Shown: positions 33,960-42,710 of the stretch, piece after piece | Layout of the letters: every line of letters begins with the position of its first letter | How positions within the stretch are numbered: position 1 is the first letter of the stretch | Source of the DNA: DAOTXL01 sp034435455 | GTDB lineage: Bacteria > Chloroflexota > Anaerolineae > JAAYZQ01 | Assembly (NCBI GenBank): GCA_034435455.1 | Contig: DAOTXL010000096.1 | Coordinates: 13,185-77,184 of the forward strand | Length of the DNA: 64,000 nucleotides | Direction of reading: 5' to 3' | Program-made: the position numbers and the translations under genes | Notes under the pieces: generated by a model | Told to the model about the DNA's origin: nothing | Databases searched by the model: none | Seen by the model: only the letters and a program-made list of their open reading frames with translations

Positions 33960-34892
33960 ATGGACCGCAGATTGATTTCCGTAGTCGCTGCCCTCGTCGC
34001 CGTCCTGGTTTTCTTTTTGCTGATCGTGTGGATCGGCGGCGCGGTCAATGACAGCCTGAAACTGGATGAAACGGCCCTGTTGCGCTTCGTCTTTGTGATC
34101 ATCGGCCTGCTGATCGTGTTTGCCGTCTACTGGTTCACGCGCAGCAGCGGGGTATGGGAGGTCGGCACGCGCCAGGTGGTCTACATGGCCATCGGTGCGG
34201 CGCTGTACGCCGTGTTCTCTTATCTGTTCAACGGCACCGTCTTTGCCGTGCCTTCGGTCAGCCAGGTGGCCCTGCGGCCGGCCATCGCCATCCCGATGTT
34301 CTTCGGCTACGCCTTCGGGCCGGCCGTCGGCTTTTTCACCGGCGCGGTGGGCAATATGTTTGGCGACGCCCTGACCGGCTTTGGCCTCTCGCCGCAGTGG
34401 AGCGTGGGCAACGGCCTGGTGGGCATGATCGCCGGCATGGCCCTGCTCTTCCCCGACAAAAAGAAGGGGATCAACACCGTGCTCATCATCAGCGCCGTGC
34501 TGGCTGCCCTCGGCGCCCTCTTTTACGCCCTGAACAGCAGCCAGGCCAACATGATGTTCTTTGACCCGGAGGCGGGCATCTTTGGCGACGCCCGGATTAC
34601 CTGGTTTGCCGGCCTGTCGGTGGTGATCGGCTTTATCCTGGTGCTGGGGGTGCGCTTTATCTTTGGTCAGAACCTCGAGGTGGCCGCAGCGGTGACCTGG
34701 AGCATGTTGGGCAACCTGCTGGGCATCGGCTTTGCCGCCATCTCCGACATCTGGATCAACGGCTTTTCCCTGCCCGTGGCCATCGTCGGCGAGTTCCTGC
34801 CGGCAGCCGGTCCCAACCTGATCTTTGCCGCTATCCTGGTGCCCATTCTGGTGGCCGCCTACCTCGCCGTGCAGCGGCAGACCGGGCGGTAG
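33960..34892 (+). CDS. ECF transporter S component (substrate-binding membrane protein)
   Basis: 310 residues. Two extra N-terminal helices (1-65), then an ECF S-type core: RPAIAIPMFFGYAFGPAVGFFTGAVGNMFGDALTG and QWSVGNGLVGMIAGMALL match the family of ECF-type S proteins near the riboflavin group (PF07155-like). A roughly 30-residue polar loop with NSSQANMMFFDPEAG splits the helices, and further helices follow to residue ~305. Length is well above the usual ~190 residues. It lies 90 bases after the ATPase gene and has AAGGAGG upstream of the ATG. The ligand cannot be assigned from sequence; no riboswitch was seen upstream. Confidence 0.75.
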   Translation: MDRRLISVVAALVAVLVFFLLIVWIGGAVNDSLKLDETALLRFVFVIIGLLIVFAVYWFTRSSGVWEVGTRQVVYMAIGAALYAVFSYLFNGTVFAVPSVSQVALRPAIAIPMFFGYAFGPAVGFFTGAVGNMFGDALTGFGLSPQWSVGNGLVGMIAGMALLFPDKKKGINTVLIISAVLAALGALFYALNSSQANMMFFDPEAGIFGDARITWFAGLSVVIGFILVLGVRFIFGQNLEVAAAVTWSMLGNLLGIGFAAISDIWINGFSLPVAIVGEFLPAAGPNLIFAAILVPILVAAYLAVQRQTGR

Positions 34893-34907
34893 GCAAGGGG
34901 TCGAGCG

Positions 34908-35780
34908 ATGCTGGTCACCTGGCGCTATCGCCCGCGCCGGTCCCTGATCCAGAGCTTCGACCCGCGCGCCTGGCTCATCTTTTTTGCGTGTTTCATGGCC
35001 TCTTCGCTGATGTTCTGGGACCTGCGCTTCCTGCTGCCGCTGCTGCTGATCGCCCTGGTGACCCTCTTGACTTCGGGCATCACCTGGCAGGAGAGCCGCC
35101 GCGCCTGGCTGTTTATCGGCGGGTTTGTCCTCTTTTTCTCGCTGCTGACCTTCCTCACCGGGCGCGGCGGCCTGGAACACTATGCCCAGGAGCATGTCAT
35201 CACCACCCTGCGCGCCCCGTTCACCCTCTTGGGCTGGCAGCCCCAGATCAGCATCACCGTGGAGCGGACCATGTTCGCCCTCAGCCAGCTCGTGCGGGTG
35301 TTCAGCGTGGCCAGCATGACCATCCTCATCCCCTATTCGCTGAACCCGACGCTGTACGGCGTCACCTTCCGCGGCCTGGGCCTGCCGGACAAGATCGCCT
35401 ACGCCATGGACCTGACGATGCGCTTTATCCCTACCTATGCCCGCGATTTCCAGTTGACGCTGGATGCGCAGCGCGCCCGCGGCTACGAGCTGGAAAAGCT
35501 GCAGGGGGGCCTGTTTGCCCAGGTGCGCCGGCTGGCGCCGTTGATCGTGCCGGTCACCATCCACGCCATCGCCGCCAGCGAGGATATCATTGACGCCATG
35601 GACCTGCGCGCGTTTGGCGTTGGCCCGCGTACCTGGTTGCAGCAACTGCACTATCGGCGGCGCGATCGGGTGTTGATCGGGGCGGGGGTGATGCTCGTCG
35701 TCGCCTCGGCGGCCCTGTCGCTCGTCGGCTACAGCCGGCTGTGGGTGCCCTCCTGGGCGTTGTCCTGGGCCGGGGGTTAG
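34908..35780 (+). CDS. ecfT: ECF transporter transmembrane protein EcfT
   Basis: 290 residues. About five hydrophobic helices and the two EcfT coupling-helix motifs: AQRARGYE (first A-R-G) and DLRAFGVG (second), which contact the ATPase subunits. An internal RVFSVASMTILIPYSLNPTLYG region is typical of the family. It transmits ATPase movement to the S component encoded immediately upstream (15-base gap). Confidence 0.85.
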   Translation: MLVTWRYRPRRSLIQSFDPRAWLIFFACFMASSLMFWDLRFLLPLLLIALVTLLTSGITWQESRRAWLFIGGFVLFFSLLTFLTGRGGLEHYAQEHVITTLRAPFTLLGWQPQISITVERTMFALSQLVRVFSVASMTILIPYSLNPTLYGVTFRGLGLPDKIAYAMDLTMRFIPTYARDFQLTLDAQRARGYELEKLQGGLFAQVRRLAPLIVPVTIHAIAASEDIIDAMDLRAFGVGPRTWLQQLHYRRRDRVLIGAGVMLVVASAALSLVGYSRLWVPSWALSWAGG

Positions 35781-35814
35781 TGCCCGTCCCCCTGACCCCG
35801 CCCCCGGCCCCCAC

Positions 35815-35910
35815 ATGCGTCAACTTGAAGTCTATCCGAAAGGGTAGGGCAGGCTTTCAGCCTGCCCGGACAGCCGGGAAAGGCCGTCCCACGGGCTCAA
35901 GTTGACGCAT
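35815..35910. mobile_element. 96-base MITE-like element with 14-base inverted ends
   Basis: Perfect terminal inverted repeats ATGCGTCAACTTGA / TCAAGTTGACGCAT enclose one copy of the double-hairpin repeat (GTAGGGCAGGC...CGTCCC). No target duplication is visible. It fills the gap between the converging ecfT and lactate permease genes. Confidence 0.65.
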
Positions 35911-35963
35911 ATGCCCCTGGCCCCTTTCTCTGGCAGGGAAGGGGGCCGGGGGAGGAAAACCTC

Positions 35964-37529
35964 TCACCCCCCTGTGGAGGCCGCCAGCCAGGCCAGTCCC
36001 CCCACCACGCCGCTGATGAGCAAGCCGGGCAGCAAGATCTTGTTCAACACCGCTCCCTCCTGCCCGGCCAGCCCGGCGGTACTGCAGCCCACGATCAGCT
36101 TGGCCGGCGCCAGGGCCGAGCCGACCCCGCCCCCTGTCGTCTGGGCGGCCAGGATGACCGGCACGGCCATCCTCAGGAGATGGGCAGCCTGTTGCTGCAA
36201 AGGGGTAAAGACCACGTTAGAGTTGGTGTTGCTGCCGGTCATGAAGGCGCCCAACAGCCCGATAAAGGGCGATACGAAGGGGTATAGCGGCCCGGCCGTC
36301 CGCCCCAGCCCCTGGGCCAGGACATAAACCATGCCGCTGTTGTCCATCGCCAGGGCCATGCCCACCATGCTCAGAATGCCGATGGACGACGGCAGGGCGC
36401 TTTTGAGCGTCTTGCGCACGATGCGCCCCCCCACCCCAGGCGTATAGTGGCCGGTCCAACGGTAGACCAGGTAAAAGGCCCCGGCGACATAGGCCAGCAG
36501 CGCCCCGGCATGGCCAAAGAGGCTGATGGTCCGGCCCGGCCCGGCGGCGGTCGTCCAGCCGTAGCTTGTGCGCACCTCCGGGAAGTGCACCTGAAGCTGG
36601 ACCCGGTTCAGCACCCCATTCAGCCAGGGCCATAGCTCAGCGGCGGCCACCACGGCGATGAGAATCAGGTAGGGGGCCAGCGCCATTTTCAGCGATAGAG
36701 AGGAAGGGGCGGCCGTCGGCTCTGGGGAGAGGATGCCCCGGTAACGCGGCAGCCGGGCCACCAGCGCGCCCACCCCCAGCCCGGCCAGCCCGGCACCAAA
36801 GCCGGCCAGGGTCCACAGGCCGGCTACCGCCAGCGCCGCCTGGATGCCGGCCATGGCCAGGCCGATGAGCAGCAGCGCCGGCCAGCCCTGTCGCACCGCC
36901 CGCCATCCCTGAAAGATCCAGGCTGTGGCCAGGCCACAGCCCAGGCAGGCGATCCCCAGAAAAGCCGCCGACCAGGGGGCCAGCTCTTCACCGGGCAGGC
37001 CGGAAGCCGCCATCAGGGCCTGAAAGGAAGCGGCCACACTGCCAAAAGTCACCGACCAGGAATGACCGATGGAAACCGCGGCGACCGAGATCACCGGCGG
37101 GAACCCCAGCCCGATCAAGAGCGGTGCGACGATGGCAATGGGCACCCCATAGCCCGACACCCCCTGCAAGAAAGCACCGAAAACCCACGAAAGAAGCAGG
37201 AGCTGCATCGTCGGCTCGGCGGTCAGCCGGGTAAGGCCCTGCCCGATGGCAGCAATCGCCCCTGCCTCGTCCACGATCCGGTAGAGAAGCAGCGCCATCC
37301 AGATGATGTACAGCACGTACAGGGAAAGCAGCAGGCCGCGCAGTTGCGAATAGAGCAGCACCTCCGGCCCGGCCCCAAAGCGCAGCCAGGCCAGGAGCAA
37401 CGCCACGGCCCAGCCGATGGGGCCGGCCCTGTCGCCGCCCCACCGCCGGCCGACCATCAGCCCCAACACCGTGGCAATGGGCAACAGGGCCAGAAGCCAG
37501 GTGGACCCGGTTACAGGGGGGAGGGGCAT
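35964..37529 (-). CDS. L-lactate permease family transporter
   Basis: 521 residues, about 12-14 hydrophobic segments. LctP/LldP signatures: WVFGAFLQGVSGYGVPIAIVAPLLIGLGFPP near residue 110 and the C-terminal FMTGSNTNSNVVFTPLQQQAAHLL with AAQTTGGGVGSALAPAKLIVGCSTAGL. Imports lactate or glycolate with protons. The start overlaps the stop of the upstream PLP enzyme by 19 bases, so the two are probably expressed together, although a metabolic link is not obvious. Confidence 0.87.
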   Translation of the reverse strand: MPLPPVTGSTWLLALLPIATVLGLMVGRRWGGDRAGPIGWAVALLLAWLRFGAGPEVLLYSQLRGLLLSLYVLYIIWMALLLYRIVDEAGAIAAIGQGLTRLTAEPTMQLLLLSWVFGAFLQGVSGYGVPIAIVAPLLIGLGFPPVISVAAVSIGHSWSVTFGSVAASFQALMAASGLPGEELAPWSAAFLGIACLGCGLATAWIFQGWRAVRQGWPALLLIGLAMAGIQAALAVAGLWTLAGFGAGLAGLGVGALVARLPRYRGILSPEPTAAPSSLSLKMALAPYLILIAVVAAAELWPWLNGVLNRVQLQVHFPEVRTSYGWTTAAGPGRTISLFGHAGALLAYVAGAFYLVYRWTGHYTPGVGGRIVRKTLKSALPSSIGILSMVGMALAMDNSGMVYVLAQGLGRTAGPLYPFVSPFIGLLGAFMTGSNTNSNVVFTPLQQQAAHLLRMAVPVILAAQTTGGGVGSALAPAKLIVGCSTAGLAGQEGAVLNKILLPGLLISGVVGGLAWLAASTGG

Positions 37530-38734
37530 GATGCTGCCTGGAGCGCCGCCAGCCCCTGGGCCAGGTCGGCGATGATCTCCCCGGCCTCCTCGATGCCGAC
37601 ACTGAGGCGCACCAGCCCGTCGCCGATGCCCAACGCAGCCCGCACCTGGGGCGCGAGGTAGCGGTGCGACGAATGGGCCGGGTAGAGGGTCAGGCTATAG
37701 ACATCGCCCAAGGTGGTGGCCGGCAGCACCAACTCCAGCGCCTCCATGAAGCGGAACACCTCCGCCTGGCCGGCTCCCCCCAGGTCAAAGCTCAACATCC
37801 CGCCAAAGCCACGCCCGGCAAAGAGCCGCAGCGCCAGCTCGTGCTGCGGATGAGAGGGCAGGCCGGGGTAATGGACGCGGGTCACCGCCGGCTGCCCGGC
37901 CAGCCATTCGGCCACGGTTTGGGCGTTGGCGCAATGCTGGCGCATCCGCAGCGGCAAGGTTTTCAGCCCTCGTAGGGCCAGCCACGCCTCCTGCGGCCCC
38001 AGGTTGGCCCCCAGCAGCTTCTGTCGCTCGTGCAGGTCGAGGGCACGGTCCGCCGCGCAGGCCACCACGCCGGCCATCACGTCCCCATGCCCCCCCAGGT
38101 ACTTGGTCGCCGAATGGACGACATAATCGGCGCCGTGGGCCAGGGGGCGGAAAAGGTAGGGGGTGGCGAACGTATTGTCCACGACCAAGACCGCGCCGGC
38201 AGCGTGGGCCAGGTCGGCCAGGGCGGGCACGTCGGCCACTTTGATCAGCGGGTTGGAGAGGGTCTCACACAGGAGGGCGACCGGCCGCTCCTCGGCCACA
38301 GCCTGCTCCACCTCCGCCCGATCGGTGATCTCGACAAAGCGGATGCGCACATCAAGGGAGGGGAACAGCCTGTCCAGCAAGGCATAGGTCGCGCCATAGA
38401 GATCGGCAGCAGCGACCACCGCCGTCCCGGCGCGGACACCCGCCCCCAGCAGCGCCGCATGGACCGCCGCCATGCCGGAAGCAAAGGCGACGGCCTCCTC
38501 GGCATCCTCCAGCACCGCGACCGCTCGCTCAAAGGCGCTCACCGTCGGGCTGCCGTAGCGGGGATAGACATAGCCGGGCCGGGTGCCTGCAAAGATGGCA
38601 TCCAGGTCATCCAGGTCGTCGTACAGATAGCCGACGGAGGGATAGATGGGGCTGCTGACCGGGGTAAAGTCCGGCCGCGGCCCCCGCTCGCCGGCGTGGA
38701 CCGCCTGGGTAAAGATACTTTTGTCTTTCAACAT
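37511..38734 (-). CDS. trans-sulfuration family PLP enzyme (Cys/Met metabolism)
   Basis: 407 residues. Fold-type I PLP enzyme of the cystathionine gamma-lyase/beta-lyase/methionine gamma-lyase group: YPRYGSPTVSAFERAVA, AFASGMAAVHAALLG, LLCETLSNPLIKVADV, VDNTFATPYLFRPLAHGADYVVHSATKYLGGHGDVMAG (Schiff-base Lys in SATKYLGGHGD), and GGMLSFDL near the C-terminus. The exact reaction (lyase or synthase) cannot be settled from motifs. GGAGG is upstream of the ATG. Coupled to the lactate permease gene. Confidence 0.86.
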   Translation of the reverse strand: MLKDKSIFTQAVHAGERGPRPDFTPVSSPIYPSVGYLYDDLDDLDAIFAGTRPGYVYPRYGSPTVSAFERAVAVLEDAEEAVAFASGMAAVHAALLGAGVRAGTAVVAAADLYGATYALLDRLFPSLDVRIRFVEITDRAEVEQAVAEERPVALLCETLSNPLIKVADVPALADLAHAAGAVLVVDNTFATPYLFRPLAHGADYVVHSATKYLGGHGDVMAGVVACAADRALDLHERQKLLGANLGPQEAWLALRGLKTLPLRMRQHCANAQTVAEWLAGQPAVTRVHYPGLPSHPQHELALRLFAGRGFGGMLSFDLGGAGQAEVFRFMEALELVLPATTLGDVYSLTLYPAHSSHRYLAPQVRAALGIGDGLVRLSVGIEEAGEIIADLAQGLAALQAASCPSPL

Positions 38735-38758
38735 GGCCTTGTCCTCCTCTGCAAAGCA

Positions 38759-38805
38759 AGGCAGGCTTTCCGGCCTGCTCTGGACGGGCCGGGAAGGCTG
38801 TCCTA
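38759..38805. repeat. double-hairpin dispersed repeat
   Basis: AAGGCAGGCTTTCCGGCCTGC followed by GGCCGGGAAGGCTGTCC; sits between two minus-strand genes. Confidence 0.6.
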
Positions 38806-38827
38806 CGCCTGTTTTTCGGGCAGGCTT

Positions 38828-39589
38828 TTACCCAAACCGGCCGGTGATATACTCCTCGGTACGACGTTGGCGGGGGCGGGTAAAGATCAGTTCGCCCGGC
38901 CCGGCTTCGATCAGTTCGCCGTCCAGCAAAAAGACGGCCAGGTCTGCCATCCGGGCCGCCTGCTGGACGCTGTGCGGCACCAGGACGATGGTATAGTCGG
39001 CCTTGAGTTCCCGCAGCGAGTTTTCCACCTTGGCCGTGGAGAGCGGGTCCAGCCCGGAGGTGGGGTTATCGAGCAGGATGACCTCCGGCTCCAGGGCCAG
39101 GGTGCGGGCCAGGCACAGCCGCTGTTGCTGCCCGCCCGACAGTTGCATGGCCGGCTCGTCGAGCCGGTCTTTGACCTCCTCCCACAGGGCGGCCTGGCGC
39201 AGGCTGCGTTCCAGCAGTTCCTCGAGGCGGGCCTGGCGCCGTTCGCCGCGCATCCGGGGGCCATAGGTCACGTTCTGGCGAATGGTCAACGGCAGGGGGA
39301 TGGGCAGGGCAAAGACCATCCCCACCCGGCGGCGCAGTTCGGTCACGTCCACGCCGGGCGCATAGAGGTCCTGCCCATCCAGCAGAATCTGCCCGCTGAG
39401 TTCCGTCGCCTCGTTCTCGATCAGGTCGTTGAGGCGGTTCAGGCAGCGCAGCAGGGTGCTCTTGCCGGCGTGGGACGGCCCAAAGAGGACCGTGATCTGG
39501 TGGGCCGGGATGTCCAACGACACATCCCGTAGCGCCACATCGCCATCGTACCGAAAACTCAGATTCCGGATCGAAAATTTGGTTACCAT
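38828..39589 (-). CDS. pstB: PstB-like phosphate ABC ATPase lacking key catalytic residues
   Basis: 253 residues, last gene of pstSCAB, so PstB by context and similarity (C-terminal TRPRQRRTEEYITGRFG). The sequence departs from an active ATPase. Walker A reads GPSHAGKST (acceptable). The Q-loop reads VGMVFALPIPLPLTIRQNV, with Ala where PstB has the conserved Gln (MVFQ). Walker B reads VILLDNPTSGLDP, with Asn (codon AAC) in place of the catalytic Glu of LMDEP. The signature LSGGQQQRLCLAR and switch His VPHSVQQAAR are present. It may hydrolyse ATP slowly or depend on another ATPase; a truncated copy of a standard PstB lies at 45323. The start overlaps the pstA stop by 7 bases. Confidence 0.85.
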   Translation of the reverse strand: MVTKFSIRNLSFRYDGDVALRDVSLDIPAHQITVLFGPSHAGKSTLLRCLNRLNDLIENEATELSGQILLDGQDLYAPGVDVTELRRRVGMVFALPIPLPLTIRQNVTYGPRMRGERRQARLEELLERSLRQAALWEEVKDRLDEPAMQLSGGQQQRLCLARTLALEPEVILLDNPTSGLDPLSTAKVENSLRELKADYTIVLVPHSVQQAARMADLAVFLLDGELIEAGPGELIFTRPRQRRTEEYITGRFG

Positions 39590-40428
39590 TGTCGTTTGCG
39601 GCGGGAACGGCTGCGAAAGAGGGTGGCCACCACGTTGAGGCCCAGCACCAGCACCAGCAGGACCAGGGCCGTGCCGTACTGGACCCGGAGCGGCATTCCC
39701 GGTACCTGGGTCGAGATGACGTAGAGGTGGTAGGGCAGGGCCATCGTCTGGTCCAGGGGGCTGCGGGGCAGTTGGGGCAGGTAGAAGGCGGCTACGGTAA
39801 AGAGGATGGGGGCCGTCTCGCCGGCGGCCCGCTCCAGGCCCAGGATCACCCCGGTCAGGATGCCGGGCAGGGCGTTGGGCAACACGATCTGGCGGACCGT
39901 CTGCCAGCGGGTGGCCCCCAGGCTGCGGCTCACCACCCGGAAGCGTTGCGGCACGGCCAGCAACGCCTCCTCGGCGGTGGAGATGACCACCGGCAGGGTC
40001 ATCAGCCCCAGGGTCAGGCTGCCGGCGAGGATGCTCGTGCCGAACCCCAAAAAGAGCACAAACAGCCCCAGCCCGAACAGCCCATAGACCACCGACGGGA
40101 TACCGGCCAGGTTGACGATGGCCAGGCGGATGGCCCGCGTCAGCCAGTTGTCGCGGGCATACTCGGCCAGATAGATGGCGGCGCCGATGGCGATGGGAAT
40201 GCTGACGATGGCGGTGCCGAAGGTGAGCACCACCGTGCCGATGACGGCCGGCAGGATGCCGCCCTCCTTCATGCCGTTGCGCGGAAAGGTCGTCAGGAAC
40301 TCCCAGTTCACCGCGCCGATGCCCTGGACGACGATGGAGGCCACCACCAGCAGGATGGGCACCACGACGACCATCGCCAGGGCGGTCAGGATGGCAAAAG
40401 CGATTCTTTGACTTGTCTGACGGCTCAT
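39583..40428 (-). CDS. pstA: phosphate ABC transporter permease PstA
   Basis: 281 residues, six hydrophobic helices. Binding-protein-dependent permease motif EEALLAVPQRFRVVSRSLGATRWQTVRQIVLPNALPGILTGVILGLERAAGETAPILF (EAA loop) is typical of PstA. It forms the channel with PstC. Four bases separate it from pstC. Confidence 0.92.
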   Translation of the reverse strand: MSRQTSQRIAFAILTALAMVVVVPILLVVASIVVQGIGAVNWEFLTTFPRNGMKEGGILPAVIGTVVLTFGTAIVSIPIAIGAAIYLAEYARDNWLTRAIRLAIVNLAGIPSVVYGLFGLGLFVLFLGFGTSILAGSLTLGLMTLPVVISTAEEALLAVPQRFRVVSRSLGATRWQTVRQIVLPNALPGILTGVILGLERAAGETAPILFTVAAFYLPQLPRSPLDQTMALPYHLYVISTQVPGMPLRVQYGTALVLLVLVLGLNVVATLFRSRSRRKRQW

Positions 40429-40432
40429 CTTT

Positions 40433-41326
40433 CTATCCCATCAACCGCCCACCGCGCCGGGGGCCGCCTCTGATAATCACCAGGGAAGCCACGGCATTGA
40501 CGATAAAGGTCACCAGAAAGAGCAGGATGCCGACGGCAAAGAGCACGTGATAGTGGGTGCTGCCCTGGGCCACCTCCCCCATCTCGGCGGCGATGGTGGC
40601 GGTCATGGTCCGCACCGGCCGGAACAGGGCATCCCACTCATGCGGCACCCGCGCGGCGTTGCCGGTGACCATCATCACCGCCATCGTCTCGCCGATGGCC
40701 CGGCCGATGCCCAGCATCACGGCGATGATCACCCCCGACCGGGCGGCCGGCAGCACCACCCGCCAGATGGTTTGCCAGTGGGTGGCCCCCAGGGCCAGCG
40801 CCCCGTCACGATAGCTCTTGGGCACCGCGTCAATTGCGTCTTCGGCCACGCTGATAATCGTCGGCAGGGCCATATAGGCCAGCATCAGCGAGCCGGTAAA
40901 GGCGGTCAGGCCGGTGGGCACCTTCAGCGTCTCACGGACCAGCGGCGCTACGGCCACCATCCCCAAAAAGCCCAGCACCACCGAGGGGATGCCGGCCAGG
41001 ACCTCGATGAGCGGTTTGAGGAGTTCGCGCAGCCAGGTGGGGGCCAGTTCGCGGATGAACACCGCCGTGGCCAGCCCCAACGGCAGGGCCATGACCACCG
41101 CCCCCGCCGTCACCAGCAGCGACCCCAGAATCAGCGGCAGTGTGCCGAAATGCGCCTCGTTGGGGTACCACCGCCGGCTGAACAGGTTGGCCGGCGACGT
41201 TTCCCAAAAGGCCGGCGCTCCCTCTTTGAGCAGAAAGAGGAAAATGAGCACCACGAACAGGATGGCCGAAAACCCTGCCATCCGGATCAGTGCCTCGATG
41301 ACAAACTCTTGCCGTTTCCCTCTCAT
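40433..41326 (-). CDS. pstC: phosphate ABC transporter permease PstC
   Basis: 297 residues, six helices, with the EAA-type loop EDAIDAVPKSYRDGALALGATHWQTIWRVVLPAARSGVIIAVMLGIGRAIGETMAVMMVTGNA characteristic of PstC. An extracytoplasmic loop after the first helix carries FWETSPANLFSRRWYPNEAHFGTLPLILGSL. Twelve bases follow pstS. Confidence 0.92.
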   Translation of the reverse strand: MRGKRQEFVIEALIRMAGFSAILFVVLIFLFLLKEGAPAFWETSPANLFSRRWYPNEAHFGTLPLILGSLLVTAGAVVMALPLGLATAVFIRELAPTWLRELLKPLIEVLAGIPSVVLGFLGMVAVAPLVRETLKVPTGLTAFTGSLMLAYMALPTIISVAEDAIDAVPKSYRDGALALGATHWQTIWRVVLPAARSGVIIAVMLGIGRAIGETMAVMMVTGNAARVPHEWDALFRPVRTMTATIAAEMGEVAQGSTHYHVLFAVGILLFLVTFIVNAVASLVIIRGGPRRGGRLMG

Positions 41327-41338
41327 CCTGCCTCCTGC

Positions 41339-42301
41339 TCACCTCAGCGGTACAAACCCCAACTCCTTCACAATCGCCTGCCCCTCCGGCCCCAGGATCC
41401 AGTCCAGATACTCACGCACCGCCCCTTGTGGTTCGCCATTGGTGTACATGTACAGCCCGCGGGCGATGGGATAGCTGCCATCGCGCACCGTCTCTATCGT
41501 GGGCAGGACATACGGCTCCCCCTCGGCGCGGGCTACGGCGATCACCTTCTGGTCGGGCGTGACATAGCCCAGGCCGTCGTAGCCGATAGCATTGGGGTTC
41601 TGGCGCACCTCGGCCGAGATGCCCTCCGACGAGGGCATGAGCAGGGTGTCAGGGGAAAAGAGGGTCTTGTCCTCCTTGTTACCCTGGCGCACCACCTCTT
41701 CCAGGAAAAAGACGTGGGTGCCGCTGTTGGACTCGCGGGAGAGGAGGACGATGGGCCGGTCTTCGCCGCCCACCTCGCGCCAGTTGGTGATCTGGCCTGA
41801 AAAGATGGCCGCCAGTTGGGGGATGGTCAGGCGGTCCACCGGGTTGTCGGGGTGGACGACAATGGCGATGGCGTCGCCAGCGATGGTATGTTCCACCGGC
41901 TCGACGCCGTTGGCCTCGGCCTGCGCTAACTCCTCTTCTTTGATGCGGCGCGAAGCATTGGCGATATCCACCGTGCCGTTGATCAGGGCGGCGATGCCGG
42001 TGCCCGATCCGCCGCCGGTGACGGCGATCTGCACTTCGGGGTAAAGCCGGCCGTAGGCTTCGGCCCAGGCCAGCGCCAGGTTGACCATCGTGTCGGAGCC
42101 TTTGTTCTGGATGGTGACGACCGCCCTCGGCAGGGGGGTAGCCGGCCCGCCGGTCGGCCGGCCGCAAGCCCCCAGGCTCCACAGGATGGCCAGCGCCAGC
42201 CCGATCCCGCGGCCGACATGGCGGAGGTGCGGCCGATCGGAAAAGGCTGCCGATGAGGGCCTGTCCAGAGCCCCGGATTGTGCCCGGCTGAGAGTATGCA
42301 C
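41339..42301 (-). CDS. pstS: phosphate-binding lipoprotein PstS
   Basis: 320 residues. A signal peptide ends at lipobox LWSLGACG (Cys ~46), so it is membrane-anchored. The mature protein has the PstS phosphate site: NKGSDTMVNLALAWAEAY, VTGGGSGTGIAALINGTVDIANASR, SRESNSGTHVFFLEEVV and PNAIGYDGLGYV. First gene of pstSCAB, transcribed from the promoter at 42342-42370; no Pho box was confidently identified. Confidence 0.93.
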   Translation of the reverse strand: MHTLSRAQSGALDRPSSAAFSDRPHLRHVGRGIGLALAILWSLGACGRPTGGPATPLPRAVVTIQNKGSDTMVNLALAWAEAYGRLYPEVQIAVTGGGSGTGIAALINGTVDIANASRRIKEEELAQAEANGVEPVEHTIAGDAIAIVVHPDNPVDRLTIPQLAAIFSGQITNWREVGGEDRPIVLLSRESNSGTHVFFLEEVVRQGNKEDKTLFSPDTLLMPSSEGISAEVRQNPNAIGYDGLGYVTPDQKVIAVARAEGEPYVLPTIETVRDGSYPIARGLYMYTNGEPQGAVREYLDWILGPEGQAIVKELGFVPLR

Positions 42302-42341
42302 GTTGTCACCCCGCGTTGGTTACGTTGGCTATGCCGGAGCG

Positions 42342-42370
42342 ATTATATCATCACCTGCCTTCCAGGTCAA
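42342..42370 (-). promoter_or_regulatory. promoter of pstSCAB
   Basis: Minus strand TTGACC, 17-base spacer, TATAAT, about 40 bases before pstS. Confidence 0.65.
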
Positions 42371-42421
42371 AACAGCCCGGCATGCTGCGCTCCCAGGGGC
42401 CGTGGCTGCCCGGCCGTGATT

Positions 42422-42451
42422 TTGGCCGATCTACCCGGTTTGTGTTACAAT
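42422..42451 (+). promoter_or_regulatory. promoter of phoB-phoR
   Basis: TTGGCC, 18-base spacer, TACAAT; divergent from the pst promoter. It is ~260 bases before the phoB start because a repeat-rich stretch lies between. Confidence 0.55.
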
Positions 42452-42529
42452 AACCCCGTGGGGCGGTGGTGTTCGCCCGTAAAAGACGGAACCTGTGCCA
42501 TCGGCCTTGGGGTTTCCGTACCATCGTGC

Positions 42530-42693
42530 CATTTTCACCGCCGAGGTCGCAGAGAACGCCAGGAAAATCGAAAAGTCTCGTACCTGCTCAGGTGCAACTC
42601 TTCCTCTCCCCTCTCCCGCAAGCGGGAGGGGAAAGGGCAGGGGGAGGGGTGAGGGCGATAAGCGGAGATTTTCTCGGCAAATTGAACCATCCC
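42530..42693. repeat. repeat-rich phoB leader with a partial MITE copy
   Basis: About 42590-42693 is one end of the 31491 MITE in opposite orientation: read on the minus strand it begins GGGATGGTTCAATTTGCCG and continues into the CCCTCACCCC / CTCTCCC palindrome. The other terminal repeat is missing. Just upstream, CGCAGAGAACGCCAGG at ~42552 resembles another low-complexity repeat type. Confidence 0.65.
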
Positions 42694-42710
42694 GTCGGGA
42701 GTTTGAGCTT

